Assembly (NCBI GenBank): GCA_002951815.1
Contig: CP019454.1
Span: forward strand, 2,666,001-2,730,000
Source of the DNA: Sulfobacillus thermotolerans
GTDB taxonomy: Bacteria; Bacillota; Sulfobacillia; Sulfobacillales; Sulfobacillaceae
Direction: 5' to 3'
DNA: 64,000 bases
The notes beneath the pieces were generated by a model. It made no database searches. It saw only the letters and a program-made list of their open reading frames with translations, and was not told the origin of the DNA. The first letter of the stretch is position 1. Every line of letters begins with the position of its first letter. Shown here piece after piece: positions 7,844-16,271 of the stretch. The translations under genes and the position numbers were made by a program.

Positions 7844-9004
7844 TTATGCGATCCAATGCCACGTTGCAAAGATCAGAAAAAATGTTGCTTGCAACATGGG
7901 AAAAACCCAATAAAAAAACCGTTGCCAACTCTCGCTCCTCGCTAGTATGCCCATCATCACGAACCCCGGAAACAAAATCAACACGAGTCGCGACATAGAC
8001 AGCAAGGGACTCTGGCCGTTAATATCCGGAGCCGAGATATCAATAAGTAATAGAATGCCCCAATACGCTAGCCAGTCCACCGGAAACTTTTTCAACCACG
8101 CCAATGCCCATAATACAATAAATCCGAGCGCGGCACACAGGTCTATCATACTGAGGATTGTGTCCGGCTGCAATGGACTACCATTCCAGATCGTCTTAAA
8201 AGCTAAAATAATGCCCACCCACGGCCAAGAAATTTTTCGACCCCAATATCCTTGCGCTGCAATAAACGCGAGCGGTGAGCCAAAGTCTCGCCATTGATAC
8301 ACCATATAAGCGATAATGCCAGCAGGAACCAAGAGCACACTCCATAAGGCTTTACGAATCGTCCACCCATAGCTTTGATAATATGACCACAGCAGAGGAA
8401 TCACCGTAAATGCCCCTTCGTTGCGTGTCAATCCCGCCAACAACCCAAAAATCCCCGCCGTATAAAATTTTTTCCGGTATGCCAGCCAAAAGACGGCGGT
8501 GCTGAAAAACATGTAGATGCCCTCAGTGTACCCTGCGGACATAAAAAAGGCGGTGGGAAACATCACCGCAATCCACACCGAGCGTTTGGCAACGTCAGCC
8601 CCAAACACATCGCGGACCAATGCATAAAAAACAAAGGTAAATCCCACTAACCCCATGTTAGAAACAATGAGGGCAGTATCATAAACCGAGAGAAAAGTGA
8701 TCCAATGCACCAGAGCTATCAAAAACGGGTACATCGGGAAAAATGCCAGGGCTTGAAACCAATAGCCATGCATGGCTATTCCTGTATACCACAAAGCGTC
8801 CCAGCGAATGCCCATTAAGACCACGGGATTCGCTGAAACGTTATATTGCGGACTATAATATTTCCATGGCAATCGGGCCAATCCGACCCATCCCGCCAAA
8901 ATTAACGCAATCCGACTAAATATGAGCAGTTCGATCAGTTCGCGCGCCGTCTTGGCATCGGGCCCCCATGAAGTGACCCAAGCACGAACCCGGCTAAAGT
9001 TCAT
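7844..9004 (-). CDS. PIG-V-like polyprenyl-P-mannose-dependent mannosyltransferase
   Basis: A 386-residue protein with about nine to ten membrane segments. RWDALWYTGIAMHGY in the first loop, AFFPMYP and AGYTEGIYMF are the acidic and Tyr/Glu motifs of PIG-V-type GT-C enzymes. These take sugar from a lipid carrier on the outer face of the membrane. Its start overlaps the stop of the GNAT gene (ATGA). A paralogous protein is encoded at 20301-21422. The acceptor is unknown. Confidence 0.78.
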   Translation of the reverse strand: MNFSRVRAWVTSWGPDAKTARELIELLIFSRIALILAGWVGLARLPWKYYSPQYNVSANPVVLMGIRWDALWYTGIAMHGYWFQALAFFPMYPFLIALVHWITFLSVYDTALIVSNMGLVGFTFVFYALVRDVFGADVAKRSVWIAVMFPTAFFMSAGYTEGIYMFFSTAVFWLAYRKKFYTAGIFGLLAGLTRNEGAFTVIPLLWSYYQSYGWTIRKALWSVLLVPAGIIAYMVYQWRDFGSPLAFIAAQGYWGRKISWPWVGIILAFKTIWNGSPLQPDTILSMIDLCAALGFIVLWALAWLKKFPVDWLAYWGILLLIDISAPDINGQSPLLSMSRLVLILFPGFVMMGILARSESWQRFFYWVFPMLQATFFLIFATWHWIA

Positions 9005-9876
9005 GAGGACAACGAATAGGCTTGAGCCTCAAACTGACGCTCCAACACCGTACCAACCCATTGATTTTGAATCGGCAGGTCTAACGCCTTGGCCATTTGT
9101 TCCGCCGTTTGCCCGGCCAACCCAAAGCGCATTTTTTGGACACCCCAAGCCCGCGCTTCAATCCATAAATAATTCAACAGCTCGCGCGTATAACGCCCTT
9201 GACTCTTGAAATATTTGATATCAATAGCGTCGTTGTTGCGCACACGGTACACCGCGATGGAGTCCACAGCCAAGCGCGCATCTTGAGGCGCTACCGCAAT
9301 GCCACCTTCCTCAAACTGATTCTCCAGATCCTCTATAGTCAGAGACTCGGGCACGTACATATCTTTCCCCACCCAAAGAGCACCCGGAAACTGTTGCATA
9401 AAGTCCTTGACGCGGTCTTTATCCACCGCCCAGGCCGGGCCCGCATCATGCGGCGGCACATCAGGAGCTTGAAATCCTTCAAACTCGCCAACGATCCATT
9501 GTCCGCTATTTTTAAAGCCAAAATCTTCTTGGAGCACAGTACTCCATAACGTGTCATCTTCTTTAATTAAAGCACGCACAATATGCGCTCCAGCTTTTTG
9601 CGCTTCCTTCAGTTGGAAGGCGGCAAATTCCTTATATAGATCCCGGTCTTGCTGGGGGGGTGCCATTCGCACGCTGCCAAGATATCCCTCGTGCCTTTTT
9701 GGAAATGTAATGACCGCCGTCCCGACAATAACGTCGTCTTCTAGAGCGAGATATAACCCACCTTGTGCCTGTGTCAAATAGGTGTTGACCTGTTCCGACA
9801 AATCATCATGAACCCCTTGCAAAAACTGCTCAACCTTCGCCTGGTCATTTACCGAGGCACGGACATACCTTAACAA
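9001..9876 (-). CDS. GNAT-fold acetyltransferase-like protein
   Basis: A 291-residue protein with an N-terminal GNAT-like half (LALEDDVIVGTAVITFPKR, then RDLYKEFAAFQLKEAQKAGA) and a second half that may be a degenerate repeat. TTG 9876 is the likely start, since GGGAGGG lies 6 bases upstream. It is coupled to the PIG-V-like gene by a 4-base overlap, so a role in modifying a glycosylation acceptor is possible but only inferred. Confidence 0.6.
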   Translation of the reverse strand: MLRYVRASVNDQAKVEQFLQGVHDDLSEQVNTYLTQAQGGLYLALEDDVIVGTAVITFPKRHEGYLGSVRMAPPQQDRDLYKEFAAFQLKEAQKAGAHIVRALIKEDDTLWSTVLQEDFGFKNSGQWIVGEFEGFQAPDVPPHDAGPAWAVDKDRVKDFMQQFPGALWVGKDMYVPESLTIEDLENQFEEGGIAVAPQDARLAVDSIAVYRVRNNDAIDIKYFKSQGRYTRELLNYLWIEARAWGVQKMRFGLAGQTAEQMAKALDLPIQNQWVGTVLERQFEAQAYSLSS

Positions 9877-9939
9877 ACGTGGCCCTCCCTTTCACACCAT
9901 GTCCTCATTGTAGCGTCTTGGGACATGGACTTCAACCAC

Positions 9940-10305
9940 TTAGGGATTTCCTGGCAAACGATGGTTCAGTTTAATAATATACCATGCCAGATTACGCGCT
10001 TGCGAGGGGCTTAATATGCCGGGGTTGGTAGCTGGCATCCGACTCTGAATAAATTGTGCAAGCGCTGACGTATTGGCATATTTCGTGACGGTCACACCAT
10101 CGTTAAGAACCGGCGCTCCTCCAGCCCCATCTCCCCCAGGGCCATGGCAAGTTTGGCACAGTGACGCAAAAAGCTCTTGGCCTTCCTGAGCCTCTTGCTG
10201 CGCCATCACGACATGCGTCGTGACTTGAGTCTCGTCATAGAGCCCAACGCCGGAGGCGGCGATAAGCAAACCCGCTCCCAAAAACGTTATCCAACGCTTA
10301 GTCAT
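9940..10305 (-). CDS. Membrane-anchored mono-heme cytochrome c
   Basis: A 121-residue class I cytochrome c. An uncleaved or cleavable hydrophobic N-terminus (ITFLGAGLLIAASGVGL) is followed by the heme site CQTCHGPGGDGAGG and a C-terminal Met-containing stretch (SRMPATNPG) that can supply the sixth ligand. AGGAGG (10315-10320) abuts ATG 10314 but is 9 bases from ATG 10305, so 10305 is taken. It follows the TsdA-like cytochrome gene by 2 bases and could be its electron acceptor, as TsdB is for TsdA (inference). Confidence 0.88.
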   Translation of the reverse strand: MTKRWITFLGAGLLIAASGVGLYDETQVTTHVVMAQQEAQEGQELFASLCQTCHGPGGDGAGGAPVLNDGVTVTKYANTSALAQFIQSRMPATNPGILSPSQARNLAWYIIKLNHRLPGNP

Positions 10306-10307
10306 TC

Positions 10308-10808
10308 TCAGCATCCTCCTTGAACGCCATGCATGGCACTTTTGGCTGCTAAGTGTTCAGGCCAACCGCTTGATAACCAGCGCAGATAAAGGTTCAGCGC
10401 CTGCAAGCGAGGGCTAGAAGCGGGAAGGGGGGCCGTGTGAGTCATTCGCAGGCACTGATTAATTTGGGCATCCAACGTACGAATGTGTCCCGCTCTCACC
10501 AACGGAAACGAGGCTGCCGCGCCAAGCAGACTCGGAATCAAATGCCCTTGGCGGTAAGTCATAAGGGTCCCCCCGCCGGCATGGCAACTCACGCAAGAAA
10601 CACCCTGCACCGGATCCATAAATGCTGTCTCCCCGTAGCGAATATCTTGTCCTAAAGGGCCGGCGGGAAGAGACAATTGGGGCGGGTCACGCAAGGCCTC
10701 AGCGGTCATACGACTCACCGGAAACGCCAGCATTAATCCGTTTTCATCGGGTTGATACAGAGTCTGCCCGACGATAATAGGATAGTCGGCGGCAAAAGCC
10801 CCTCCCAT
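10308..10808 (-). CDS. TsdA-like cytochrome c domain; likely the C-terminal part of the frameshifted propeller protein
   Basis: The frame encodes the heme site CVSCHAGGG and then DAQINQCLRMTH, APLPASSPRLQALNLYLRWL, resembling the N-terminal cytochrome domain of thiosulfate dehydrogenase TsdA. The first ~60 residues instead look like the last blade of a PQQ-type propeller (MGGAFAADYPIIVGQTLYQ). Upstream of the ATG there is no ribosome site, while the same frame continues back with ALNAKTGQEQASRY, a blade repeat. It is therefore most likely the C-terminal half of the protein begun at 11995, separated by a one-base slip near 10856-10863. Confidence 0.75.
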   Translation of the reverse strand: MGGAFAADYPIIVGQTLYQPDENGLMLAFPVSRMTAEALRDPPQLSLPAGPLGQDIRYGETAFMDPVQGVSCVSCHAGGGTLMTYRQGHLIPSLLGAAASFPLVRAGHIRTLDAQINQCLRMTHTAPLPASSPRLQALNLYLRWLSSGWPEHLAAKSAMHGVQGGC

Positions 10809-10843
10809 ATAGCGTGACGCCTGTTCCTGGCCCGTTTTAGCAT

Positions 10844-11995
10844 TTAAGGCAACATCCCCGCCCTATCGCCGACATATAACGTGTGGCGTAGCAACGCCGC
10901 GGAAGCAGAGACCGGACCATACGCTTGAAACGCCCACAATTTTTGACCGGATTGGGCGTTTAGCGCATATTCACAGTGGGAAATCGGCGATCCGACAAAA
11001 ACCCTGCCATGATACAATACTGGAGCCGAGACCTCAATATCTTTCGGCAATTTCCCCGTACCCAACGGCGTTTGCCATGCCAATGCCCCGGAATGTCGAA
11101 AGGCAAACATCGTAGAGACCGGATGTTGCCACGAACCGGTTGTTCCCTCGACATAAATCAACGAGGGCGACACGGCAATCGAGCTATCATCCGATCCCCC
11201 AAACACCTTTGGTACCGGCCGTTTCCAGATCACGTTGTGTGTTTGCACATTAATCGCATACAACGCATAAGGATGGGCCCCCGAGACATAAAGGGTATGC
11301 CCGAATACTGCAGGCGACGACATGCTCACATACGACCCCAAAGTCAAACGCCACCCAAGCGCCCCCGTTTTCGCATCAAGAGCCGATAACACCCCACTGC
11401 CGCCCACCGTATAAATGACGCCATGGTCGTAGACGAAACTAGGCATGTCCTCACCGCGTGTTGGGTCTTTCCACCTTACACGTCCCGTACGAGCATCTAG
11501 GGCATATATGGCGTTAGGGCCCGTTCCACGGAGGATATTGCGGCTTTGCAGCCGATTCACTCGGCGTTGCTGCGACGCGCTAAATGCTTGATTGCCCGTG
11601 CCGACAAACACTAAACCGTGTGCTACCACTGGGGTCGTCATCGACATGTTGTCTAAGGGCCTGGCCCATAGCTTCTGTCCCGTTTGGGCGTTAAGGGCGT
11701 AGAGCGCATGGTGGCCAGGCATTCCGTCGCCTGACACATAGATAACACCTTGAGCAAAAGAGGCCTGTTGTAAGGGGGTGCTGGCTGAGTATGTCCATGC
11801 GACGTTCCAATGTTTGAGCGCAGCCGTTTCGATCACCGCATTGTTCGACGCATTCATCGCATACTTGGTAAAGCGGCTAGGCCCTGTATCTGCAACGCTC
11901 TTCCCCCGTGCGACACTGGAGTGCTGTGCAAAAAGCAAGGCCGCACTAATCGTCAGGACTGGAATCCCCCAGAGAAGCCGCGCCCGTGATACCAT
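10844..11995 (-). CDS. PQQ-type beta-propeller protein, frame broken before the C-terminal cytochrome domain
   Basis: A 383-residue exported protein. After a signal-type N-terminus (LLWGIPVLTISAALLFAQ) there are at least six blades with the YALNAQTGQKLW pattern (YALDARTGRVRW, SALDAKTGALGW, YAINVQTHNVIW and others). It stops at TAA 10844, immediately after LYVGDRAG, in mid-blade. Adding one G in the run at 10856-10863 would join it to the downstream cytochrome frame and give about 560 residues. Tetrathionate hydrolases and quinohaem dehydrogenases both use such propellers. The cytochrome half points to a thiosulfate/tetrathionate role, but this is inference. Confidence 0.8.
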   Translation of the reverse strand: MVSRARLLWGIPVLTISAALLFAQHSSVARGKSVADTGPSRFTKYAMNASNNAVIETAALKHWNVAWTYSASTPLQQASFAQGVIYVSGDGMPGHHALYALNAQTGQKLWARPLDNMSMTTPVVAHGLVFVGTGNQAFSASQQRRVNRLQSRNILRGTGPNAIYALDARTGRVRWKDPTRGEDMPSFVYDHGVIYTVGGSGVLSALDAKTGALGWRLTLGSYVSMSSPAVFGHTLYVSGAHPYALYAINVQTHNVIWKRPVPKVFGGSDDSSIAVSPSLIYVEGTTGSWQHPVSTMFAFRHSGALAWQTPLGTGKLPKDIEVSAPVLYHGRVFVGSPISHCEYALNAQSGQKLWAFQAYGPVSASAALLRHTLYVGDRAGMLP

Positions 11996-12087
11996 ATTCG
12001 TCTCGTTCCTCCCTCGTCAGACAGTGTGTGCAGGTGTAATATGCGCGCATCAGGCGCTCACCAACCGCCGACCCAGGGAACTGTCAT

Positions 12088-13281
12088 CTAAACTTCTTTA
12101 GGTTTTCTTCCGGTTAGACGCGCGAACAAGGTCCGTTTGGCAGAGGTTTTCTTGGACTCTTGACGCGAGCGTCCTTGTGTTTCTCGCACTAATTCAGAAG
12201 CCATACTGTAAATGGCCCGCGATAGGGCCGAATCAGGAAACTGTAGTAGCAAGGGATGCCCTTCGTTCGCCGCCCGCACCGGGAAAGCTCCGTCACTGGG
12301 CAATTGATATGCGATGGGAGACTGCAGCACTTGCGCGATATCCGCCGTCTCCACCCCGGTCCGCGACCCACTGCGGTTCAGAACAATCTGCACCTTGTCT
12401 TTGGGATAATGAAAGCCGTCATAAAAGACTTGTAGCGCCTGGCCCACTGTCCGCAAGGTCACAACATCGGGCGTACACACCGTTAAAATCGTGTCCGCAA
12501 AGTCAAACGCCGCCACATTAACGTCCGTATAACCAGGCGCCGTGTCGACCACCACATAGGCATGGGTTTCTCTCAGGAGTTGCAAAATTTGTACGATATG
12601 CTCCGCGCGCACGTCGTCGGCTTCTTCTGGATTTTCAGGAGCCGCCAGCATGTAGACGTTGTTCGCCACGCGTTTCAAAGCGCGTTTGAGCATCTCCGCG
12701 TCAACGGGCGCCCCACTTTTCACCAAATCGTAAAGGGTAACAAGCGGCGCATCGCCCACCATCGGCGCCACGTCACCAAACTGAATATCCAAATCCATAA
12801 TCGCCACGGGTTGATGACTGGCTTTAGCCAGTCCAATAGCCAAGTTCACCGCGATGGTCGTCTTCCCGACCCCGCCCTTTGAGGAAAACACCACCAAGAC
12901 CCGTCCATCTTCTCGGGTTTCCCCTTGAATGGGAACAGCAACGCGAGATAGGATGGGTCCCAAATCCTCTGCCCACCGATCCAGACTGATGAAATCCTTG
13001 GCACGAATAGTCAGTGCGCGCCGTGCAGCCTGGGCATCAGCTGGAGCCGCTAACACCACAACCGGATAGGGGACCTCCGCGACCTTCTCAAATAACCCAA
13101 TATTTTGGGCAAGAAGCGCGTCATCAATTAAAAGAACACCAGGCACTTCGGCTGCGCATTCTTCCAAGGCCTGCCGCAGGTCAGACGAACTGCCATTGAG
13201 AATAGCCTCCGGTATATTTTTCACGGCAACCGTCAATGCGTTGCGCAATTCGTCTCGACTCGCCACATAGACCGTGAACAT
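12088..13281 (-). CDS. cpaE: CpaE/TadZ-like pilus ATPase, copy 1
   Basis: A 397-residue protein with a receiver-like N-terminal domain (about 1-125, LLIDDALLAQN) and a MinD/ParA-type ATPase domain. The deviant Walker A FSSKGGVGKTT is near residue 140, with DLDIQFGD following. CpaE positions the Tad machine at the cell pole. AGGGGG abuts the in-frame ATG 13287 and is 6 bases from ATG 13281, so the latter is chosen. It is separated from the rest of the minus-strand Tad genes by tadE and the divergent intergenic region. A paralogue is at 17637-18776. Confidence 0.85.
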   Translation of the reverse strand: MFTVYVASRDELRNALTVAVKNIPEAILNGSSSDLRQALEECAAEVPGVLLIDDALLAQNIGLFEKVAEVPYPVVVLAAPADAQAARRALTIRAKDFISLDRWAEDLGPILSRVAVPIQGETREDGRVLVVFSSKGGVGKTTIAVNLAIGLAKASHQPVAIMDLDIQFGDVAPMVGDAPLVTLYDLVKSGAPVDAEMLKRALKRVANNVYMLAAPENPEEADDVRAEHIVQILQLLRETHAYVVVDTAPGYTDVNVAAFDFADTILTVCTPDVVTLRTVGQALQVFYDGFHYPKDKVQIVLNRSGSRTGVETADIAQVLQSPIAYQLPSDGAFPVRAANEGHPLLLQFPDSALSRAIYSMASELVRETQGRSRQESKKTSAKRTLFARLTGRKPKEV

Positions 13282-13465
13282 CGACATCCCCCTGGCTCGA
13301 CAATAATCTTAGACTTTCTCTTGGAACCTACACAAAACGCCTCGCTACGTTCTTTTCCAAGGAAATTATTTACAGTCTTAGCGTTTATCCGTACACTTGA
13401 AGATAATCATATTACATCGCGTGCCATTACAGTAGAGAAATTGCAGGCAAGGAGTCTGAACATTT

Positions 13466-14053
13466 ATGCGCATTGCGCCGTGGCTAGGATCGCGCTGGCA
13501 GGACCGTCAAGGTCAGGCTCTCGTTGAGTTTGCACTCGTTATTCCTTTGCTTTTACTCTTTTTGCTCGCCATCATCCAAATGGGTTTGCTCTTTAATGGC
13601 TTTATTACCATTCAACAAGCCGCGCGCATTGGCGTTCGCGACGCGTCCCTCGGCGAAAGCACCCAAAGCGTTGGTTGTGCGATTCATAACCAAATCGCTA
13701 CGGACGGCTTATTCCCCTCTTCCGCCGTCGTCTATTGGAGCATTTCATCGTCCCCAACGACCTCCACGCCAAGTGCAGCCCCCAGTGGCTCACCGCCTTC
13801 GTCTACTAGCGCGTCCGCCACATCGTCCTCCAGCTCGTCACCAAGCCCGTCAGCCACCTCGTCGCCAAGCCCGGCTCCTAGTGCATCCGGTTCACTAAGT
13901 ACTGTAAGCGTGAAGGTGTCGACCGACTATCCCCTCATTGTCCCCATCCCGGGGTTTAGCAACAAAATTCCCATAGGTCAAAGCTACACGATGGTTCAGG
14001 AGGATCCCAGTCAAGGGGATCAAGCCACGACCAGTCAGTATTCCTGTCCTTAA
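13466..14053 (+). CDS. TadE-like pseudopilin with Ser/Pro/Thr-rich linker
   Basis: A 195-residue protein. DRQGQALVEFALVIPLLLLFLLAIIQ at the N-terminus is the TadE class III signal/membrane helix, with the acidic residue after the cleavage glycine. Residues about 92-150 are almost entirely Ser, Pro, Thr and Ala, probably an extended, possibly O-glycosylated linker, before a C-terminal beta-rich stretch ending in Cys-Pro. It is on the opposite strand from the other Tad genes and ends 3 bases from the convergent DUF192 gene. Confidence 0.85.
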   Translation: MRIAPWLGSRWQDRQGQALVEFALVIPLLLLFLLAIIQMGLLFNGFITIQQAARIGVRDASLGESTQSVGCAIHNQIATDGLFPSSAVVYWSISSSPTTSTPSAAPSGSPPSSTSASATSSSSSSPSPSATSSPSPAPSASGSLSTVSVKVSTDYPLIVPIPGFSNKIPIGQSYTMVQEDPSQGDQATTSQYSCP

Positions 14054-14056
14054 TGG

Positions 14057-14416
14057 TTACTCAATGGCTAGTCTATCGTTTTCTTGGACATCAAAGTTGC
14101 CCACGGGCAACTCTAGAACCCAATAGGCCCGCCATACAATGGGTCCAATCGTCCACGGCTTAAGCGTCACATGGCGCAAGACCGTCATGTTTTTAGACAA
14201 ATAAAGAACGGTGAGCGGATAACGCATAAAAAACATATGAACGGAATTGGTTTGAGGAAACAGCATCCCGTCGCCACATTTCAGCAGTTGAGTGCCCATC
14301 AGTCCTTTAAACTTTTGCCAAAAGGACTGCGCGACCACAATATTGTCCCCTACGACTTCACCACTGCGCAGATTGCGCACACATATCCGCTTCAATGTGT
14401 TACCCATGGAAGACAC
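14057..14416 (-). CDS. DUF192 protein
   Basis: A 119-residue protein of the DUF192 family, recognised from FKGLMGTQLLKCGDGMLF, then HMFFMRYPLTVLYLSKNMTVL and VLELPVGNF. Function is unknown. It lies immediately after tadC on the same strand, with a 17-base overlap, so it is likely cotranscribed with the pilus genes. No good ribosome site precedes GTG 14416; ATG 14407 is an alternative start. Confidence 0.85.
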   Translation of the reverse strand: MSSMGNTLKRICVRNLRSGEVVGDNIVVAQSFWQKFKGLMGTQLLKCGDGMLFPQTNSVHMFFMRYPLTVLYLSKNMTVLRHVTLKPWTIGPIVWRAYWVLELPVGNFDVQENDRLAIE

Positions 14417-15332
14417 GAATGAGGGACAACATCGCGGGTCCTAAGATGACGAGGAAAATCGCGGGAAAAATAAATAGCACCATCGGGAAAATGATTTTGA
14501 CGGGAATTAACGCCGCTTTCTCCCGCGCTTGCGCAGCCCGCGCCTCTTTAATATCCCGGGCCTGTACTTTCAGTGCTCCAGAAATACCCGAACCCGTGCG
14601 GTCTGATTGGGCTACTAAGCCGGCAAATCGTTTTAATTCGCGAGACTTGGTGCGTTCGGCTAATGCTGTCAGCGCCTCTGAACGCGTCATACCCAGCTGC
14701 ATATCCGACATCACGCGCGTAAATTCGTCCTTGGCTGGTCCTGGGTCTAAATTGGTCACTAGCTTCCTTAAAGCCCCATCGAAAGCTAGCCCTGCCTCCA
14801 CACTCACACTAAGCAGGTCAAACACTTCTGGCAAAGAGCGCTCTAACATTTTGAGACGATTTTGCGCCTGCGTATTCACGCGTACACCCATAAAAATATA
14901 CCCGATAGCGCCCATGCCCAATGGAATCGCAACACGCTGCCACTCCGGTAAGCTTTTCTCCACCATTGCCAACATCACACCTAATGCCAACAAAAGCACG
15001 GAGACGGCTAAGCGGTATAACACAAAGGCTTCTGGCCCTAACTTGCTGCCCGCCTGTTTTAAACGGCGCGCTAATTCCGCTCGCACCTTCGTAGGCGTCA
15101 AGACATGTGACAAACGCACGACAACTTTTTGCACAAAGGGTGTGATTACGCGCTGCATGAAGGGCAGCTCCAATTCATCCGCCAGTTCATCCCGACGCAA
15201 GTGATACGGTGACAATCGCGCACCCAATGCACGCTGGCGATTGTACACTTTTAAATCTTTCACCCATAAAGCCATGAAGATCACCGCCAACGCCAGTAGC
15301 GCAGCAATTGTCAGATCCATCCAGCGCAACAT
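14400..15332 (-). CDS. tadC: TadC-like pilus inner-membrane platform protein
   Basis: A 310-residue type II secretion F-domain protein. Hydrophobic segments near the N-terminus, around 125-170 and at the C-terminus flank the cytoplasmic F domain (LPEVFDLLSVSVEAGLAFDGAL). ATG 15332 has AGGAGG 7 bases upstream. It follows tadB by 11 bases and forms the platform with it. Confidence 0.88.
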   Translation of the reverse strand: MLRWMDLTIAALLALAVIFMALWVKDLKVYNRQRALGARLSPYHLRRDELADELELPFMQRVITPFVQKVVVRLSHVLTPTKVRAELARRLKQAGSKLGPEAFVLYRLAVSVLLLALGVMLAMVEKSLPEWQRVAIPLGMGAIGYIFMGVRVNTQAQNRLKMLERSLPEVFDLLSVSVEAGLAFDGALRKLVTNLDPGPAKDEFTRVMSDMQLGMTRSEALTALAERTKSRELKRFAGLVAQSDRTGSGISGALKVQARDIKEARAAQAREKAALIPVKIIFPMVLFIFPAIFLVILGPAMLSLIRVFHG

Positions 15333-15343
15333 CACAACGCCTC

Positions 15344-16264
15344 CTACATTTCCGGCGAGCGCACCAACCGATTAATAAGAAATCCCCCGATGGTTACGGA
15401 CACAGCAGCCATGCCCAACATCATCCATCCAATAGTGGAATGAAACAGCGGGTCAATGTAACCGGGATTGATAAACCAAATGGCAAATCCCAAAAAGAAT
15501 GGCAACGCCGTCAAAATCCAGCCACTAAAGCGCCCTTGGGCCGTTAACGCGCGCACTTCTTGAGCCAGTCGCTGACGCGCGACGATCGTCGCCACAATAT
15601 TATCGAGTATATCTGCCAAAGATCCCCCGATTTCCCTCTGGATATTAATCACCATGACCGCCAACGCCAAATCTTTAGAGGGAATCCGGTTCGTTAACTC
15701 TTCCAAGGTCTGTTCCAAACTGAATCCAAACGATTCCCGGCGCAACACGCGCGTAATTTCGGCACCAAGGGGATCGGGAGTCTCTTTGGCCACCAATGCC
15801 ATGGCCTGCAAGAGGGACGTCCCCGCACGCAATGCCCCGGCAATGCCGCGTAGAAAGTCAGGCAAGCTCAATTCCGCTAAACGTAGATACCGTGCCTTCA
15901 TATAACGAAAATAGATGAGAACCCCGCCGCCCCCAACAATGCCTAAAACCAATCCGCCGACAATACCGCGAATGACAAAGCCGATAAGCCCGGGAATGAC
16001 AAATCCCAAAGCAATGAACAAGATGTATTCGCTCATGCGGAGCTTGAGTGCAGCAGCGTTCTGTCCTTGACTCCATGTTTTGCGCAAAGTGTCTAGCACA
16101 CCCATTGATACCCTAGGTGCCTTACTCCCTTTGGGAACCACTGCGCCCATTGCAACAAGACGCCTTTGTGTCAATTGATAGGTGCGAGTCGCCCGAATCC
16201 CCACCACCACTAATAACAGCGCTAACGCCCATGTCAGGGCTAAAACAATGCTTAAATCTCGCAT
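15344..16264 (-). CDS. tadB: TadB-like pilus inner-membrane platform protein
   Basis: A 306-residue F-domain protein beginning MRDLSIVLALTWALALL. The F domain contains LPDFLRGIAGALRAGTSLLQAM and EIGGSLADILDNI. ATG 16264 starts 7 bases after the cpaF stop; the longer frame to 16489 lies inside cpaF and is rejected. It pairs with TadC. Confidence 0.88.
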   Translation of the reverse strand: MRDLSIVLALTWALALLLVVVGIRATRTYQLTQRRLVAMGAVVPKGSKAPRVSMGVLDTLRKTWSQGQNAAALKLRMSEYILFIALGFVIPGLIGFVIRGIVGGLVLGIVGGGGVLIYFRYMKARYLRLAELSLPDFLRGIAGALRAGTSLLQAMALVAKETPDPLGAEITRVLRRESFGFSLEQTLEELTNRIPSKDLALAVMVINIQREIGGSLADILDNIVATIVARQRLAQEVRALTAQGRFSGWILTALPFFLGFAIWFINPGYIDPLFHSTIGWMMLGMAAVSVTIGGFLINRLVRSPEM

Positions 16265-16271
16265 CTTGGCC

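Noticed and set aside
13524-13898. Pro/Arg-rich ORF of 124 codons
   Set aside because: Out-of-frame reading of the Ser/Pro-rich tadE linker.
14395-15204. Long plus-strand ORF (269 codons)
   Set aside because: It lies wholly antisense to tadC, has biased Ala/Ser/Arg composition and no ribosome site.
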